Assembly (NCBI GenBank): GCA_012513545.1
Contig: JAAZCB010000720.1
Coordinates: forward strand, 1 to 5,482
Source of the DNA: Clostridiaceae bacterium
Lineage (GTDB): Bacteria > Bacillota_A > Clostridia > Acetivibrionales > Acetivibrionaceae
DNA length: 5,482 nt
Direction of reading: 5' to 3'
The translations under genes and the position numbers were made by a program. The notes under the pieces were generated by a model. That model did not search any database. It was not told where the DNA came from and saw only the letters and a program-made list of their open reading frames with translations. Every line of letters begins with the position of its first letter. Position 1 is the first letter of the stretch. Below are positions 5,425 to 5,482 of this stretch, piece by piece.

Positions 5425-5458
5425 TGGCATAGCCTTCACATAGAAGGAGATTCTGCCA
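5425..5458 (+). promoter_or_regulatory. Leader hairpin covering the ribosome binding site of the right-edge gene
   Basis: CCTTC (5433-5437) pairs with GAAGG (5443-5447) around a 5-nt loop, ACATA. Outside a small internal loop, TGGCA (5425-5429) pairs with TGCCA (5454-5458). The right inner arm includes most of the Shine-Dalgarno sequence AAGGAG (5444-5449), and the outer stem ends one base before the ATG at 5460. Folding would block ribosome access, so this looks like a translational control element. As DNA it could instead be an imperfect operator. Confidence 0.5.
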
Positions 5459-5459
5459 A

Positions 5460-5482
5460 ATGTTAGAGAAAAGGGGAGTTAC
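5460..5482 (+). CDS. 5' end of a gene cut by the window edge
   Basis: An ATG at 5460 opens a frame reading MLEKRGV to the window end. It is preceded by a strong AAGGAG (5444-5449) with a 10-nt spacer and by a possible promoter at 5373-5400. It is divergent from the response regulator. Seven codons are too few to name a family. The call rests on the ribosome binding site and promoter context. Confidence 0.55.

Overview
The window is AT-rich and carries a dipicolinate synthase subunit, so it points to an endospore-forming, low-GC Firmicute. A cytoplasmic family 1 glycosidase and a YpsC-type rRNA methyltransferase fit the same picture. My best guess is a cellulolytic Clostridium/Ruminiclostridium-like genome, but nothing here fixes the genus. 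Seven protein genes are supported, one of them only as a start at the right edge. I see no rRNA, tRNA, CRISPR array, transposase or prophage gene.

Layout from left to right. Positions 1-807 hold a minus-strand pair: dpaB (dipicolinate synthase subunit B, spore core DPA synthesis) followed 25 nt later by a 59-aa 4-oxalocrotonate tautomerase-family protein. Divergent from dpaB, across a roughly 200-bp AT-rich gap, is a 120-aa plus-strand protein of unknown function (1008-1370) with an odd translation start. Positions 1371-1551 contain no gene but hold a run of inverted repeats between two convergent genes. Positions 1552-2874 (minus) encode a GH1 beta-glycosidase with all catalytic residues. 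The 330-bp gap 2875-3204 has back-to-back promoters, one for the methyltransferase and a weaker one for the glycosidase, plus a palindrome and direct repeats in the probable glycosidase leader. Positions 3205-4362 (plus) encode a THUMP-domain SAM-dependent 23S rRNA methyltransferase (YpsC/RlmL-N type). It converges on, and overlaps by 11 bp, a minus-strand response regulator (4352-5278) whose output domain looks like a GGDEF domain that has lost its active site. At the right edge a divergent gene starts at 5460; its ribosome binding site lies inside a predicted hairpin.

The genes do not form one pathway. They are four or five independent transcription units: a sporulation unit, an orphan, a carbohydrate gene, a housekeeping RNA-modification gene and a signalling gene. 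I did not find a clear new multi-gene system. The observations most worth checking are the hairpin over the ribosome binding site at 5425-5458, the REP-like inverted-repeat cluster at 1358-1536, the strong ribosome binding site overlapping the start codon of the 120-aa gene, and the degenerate-GGDEF response regulator.
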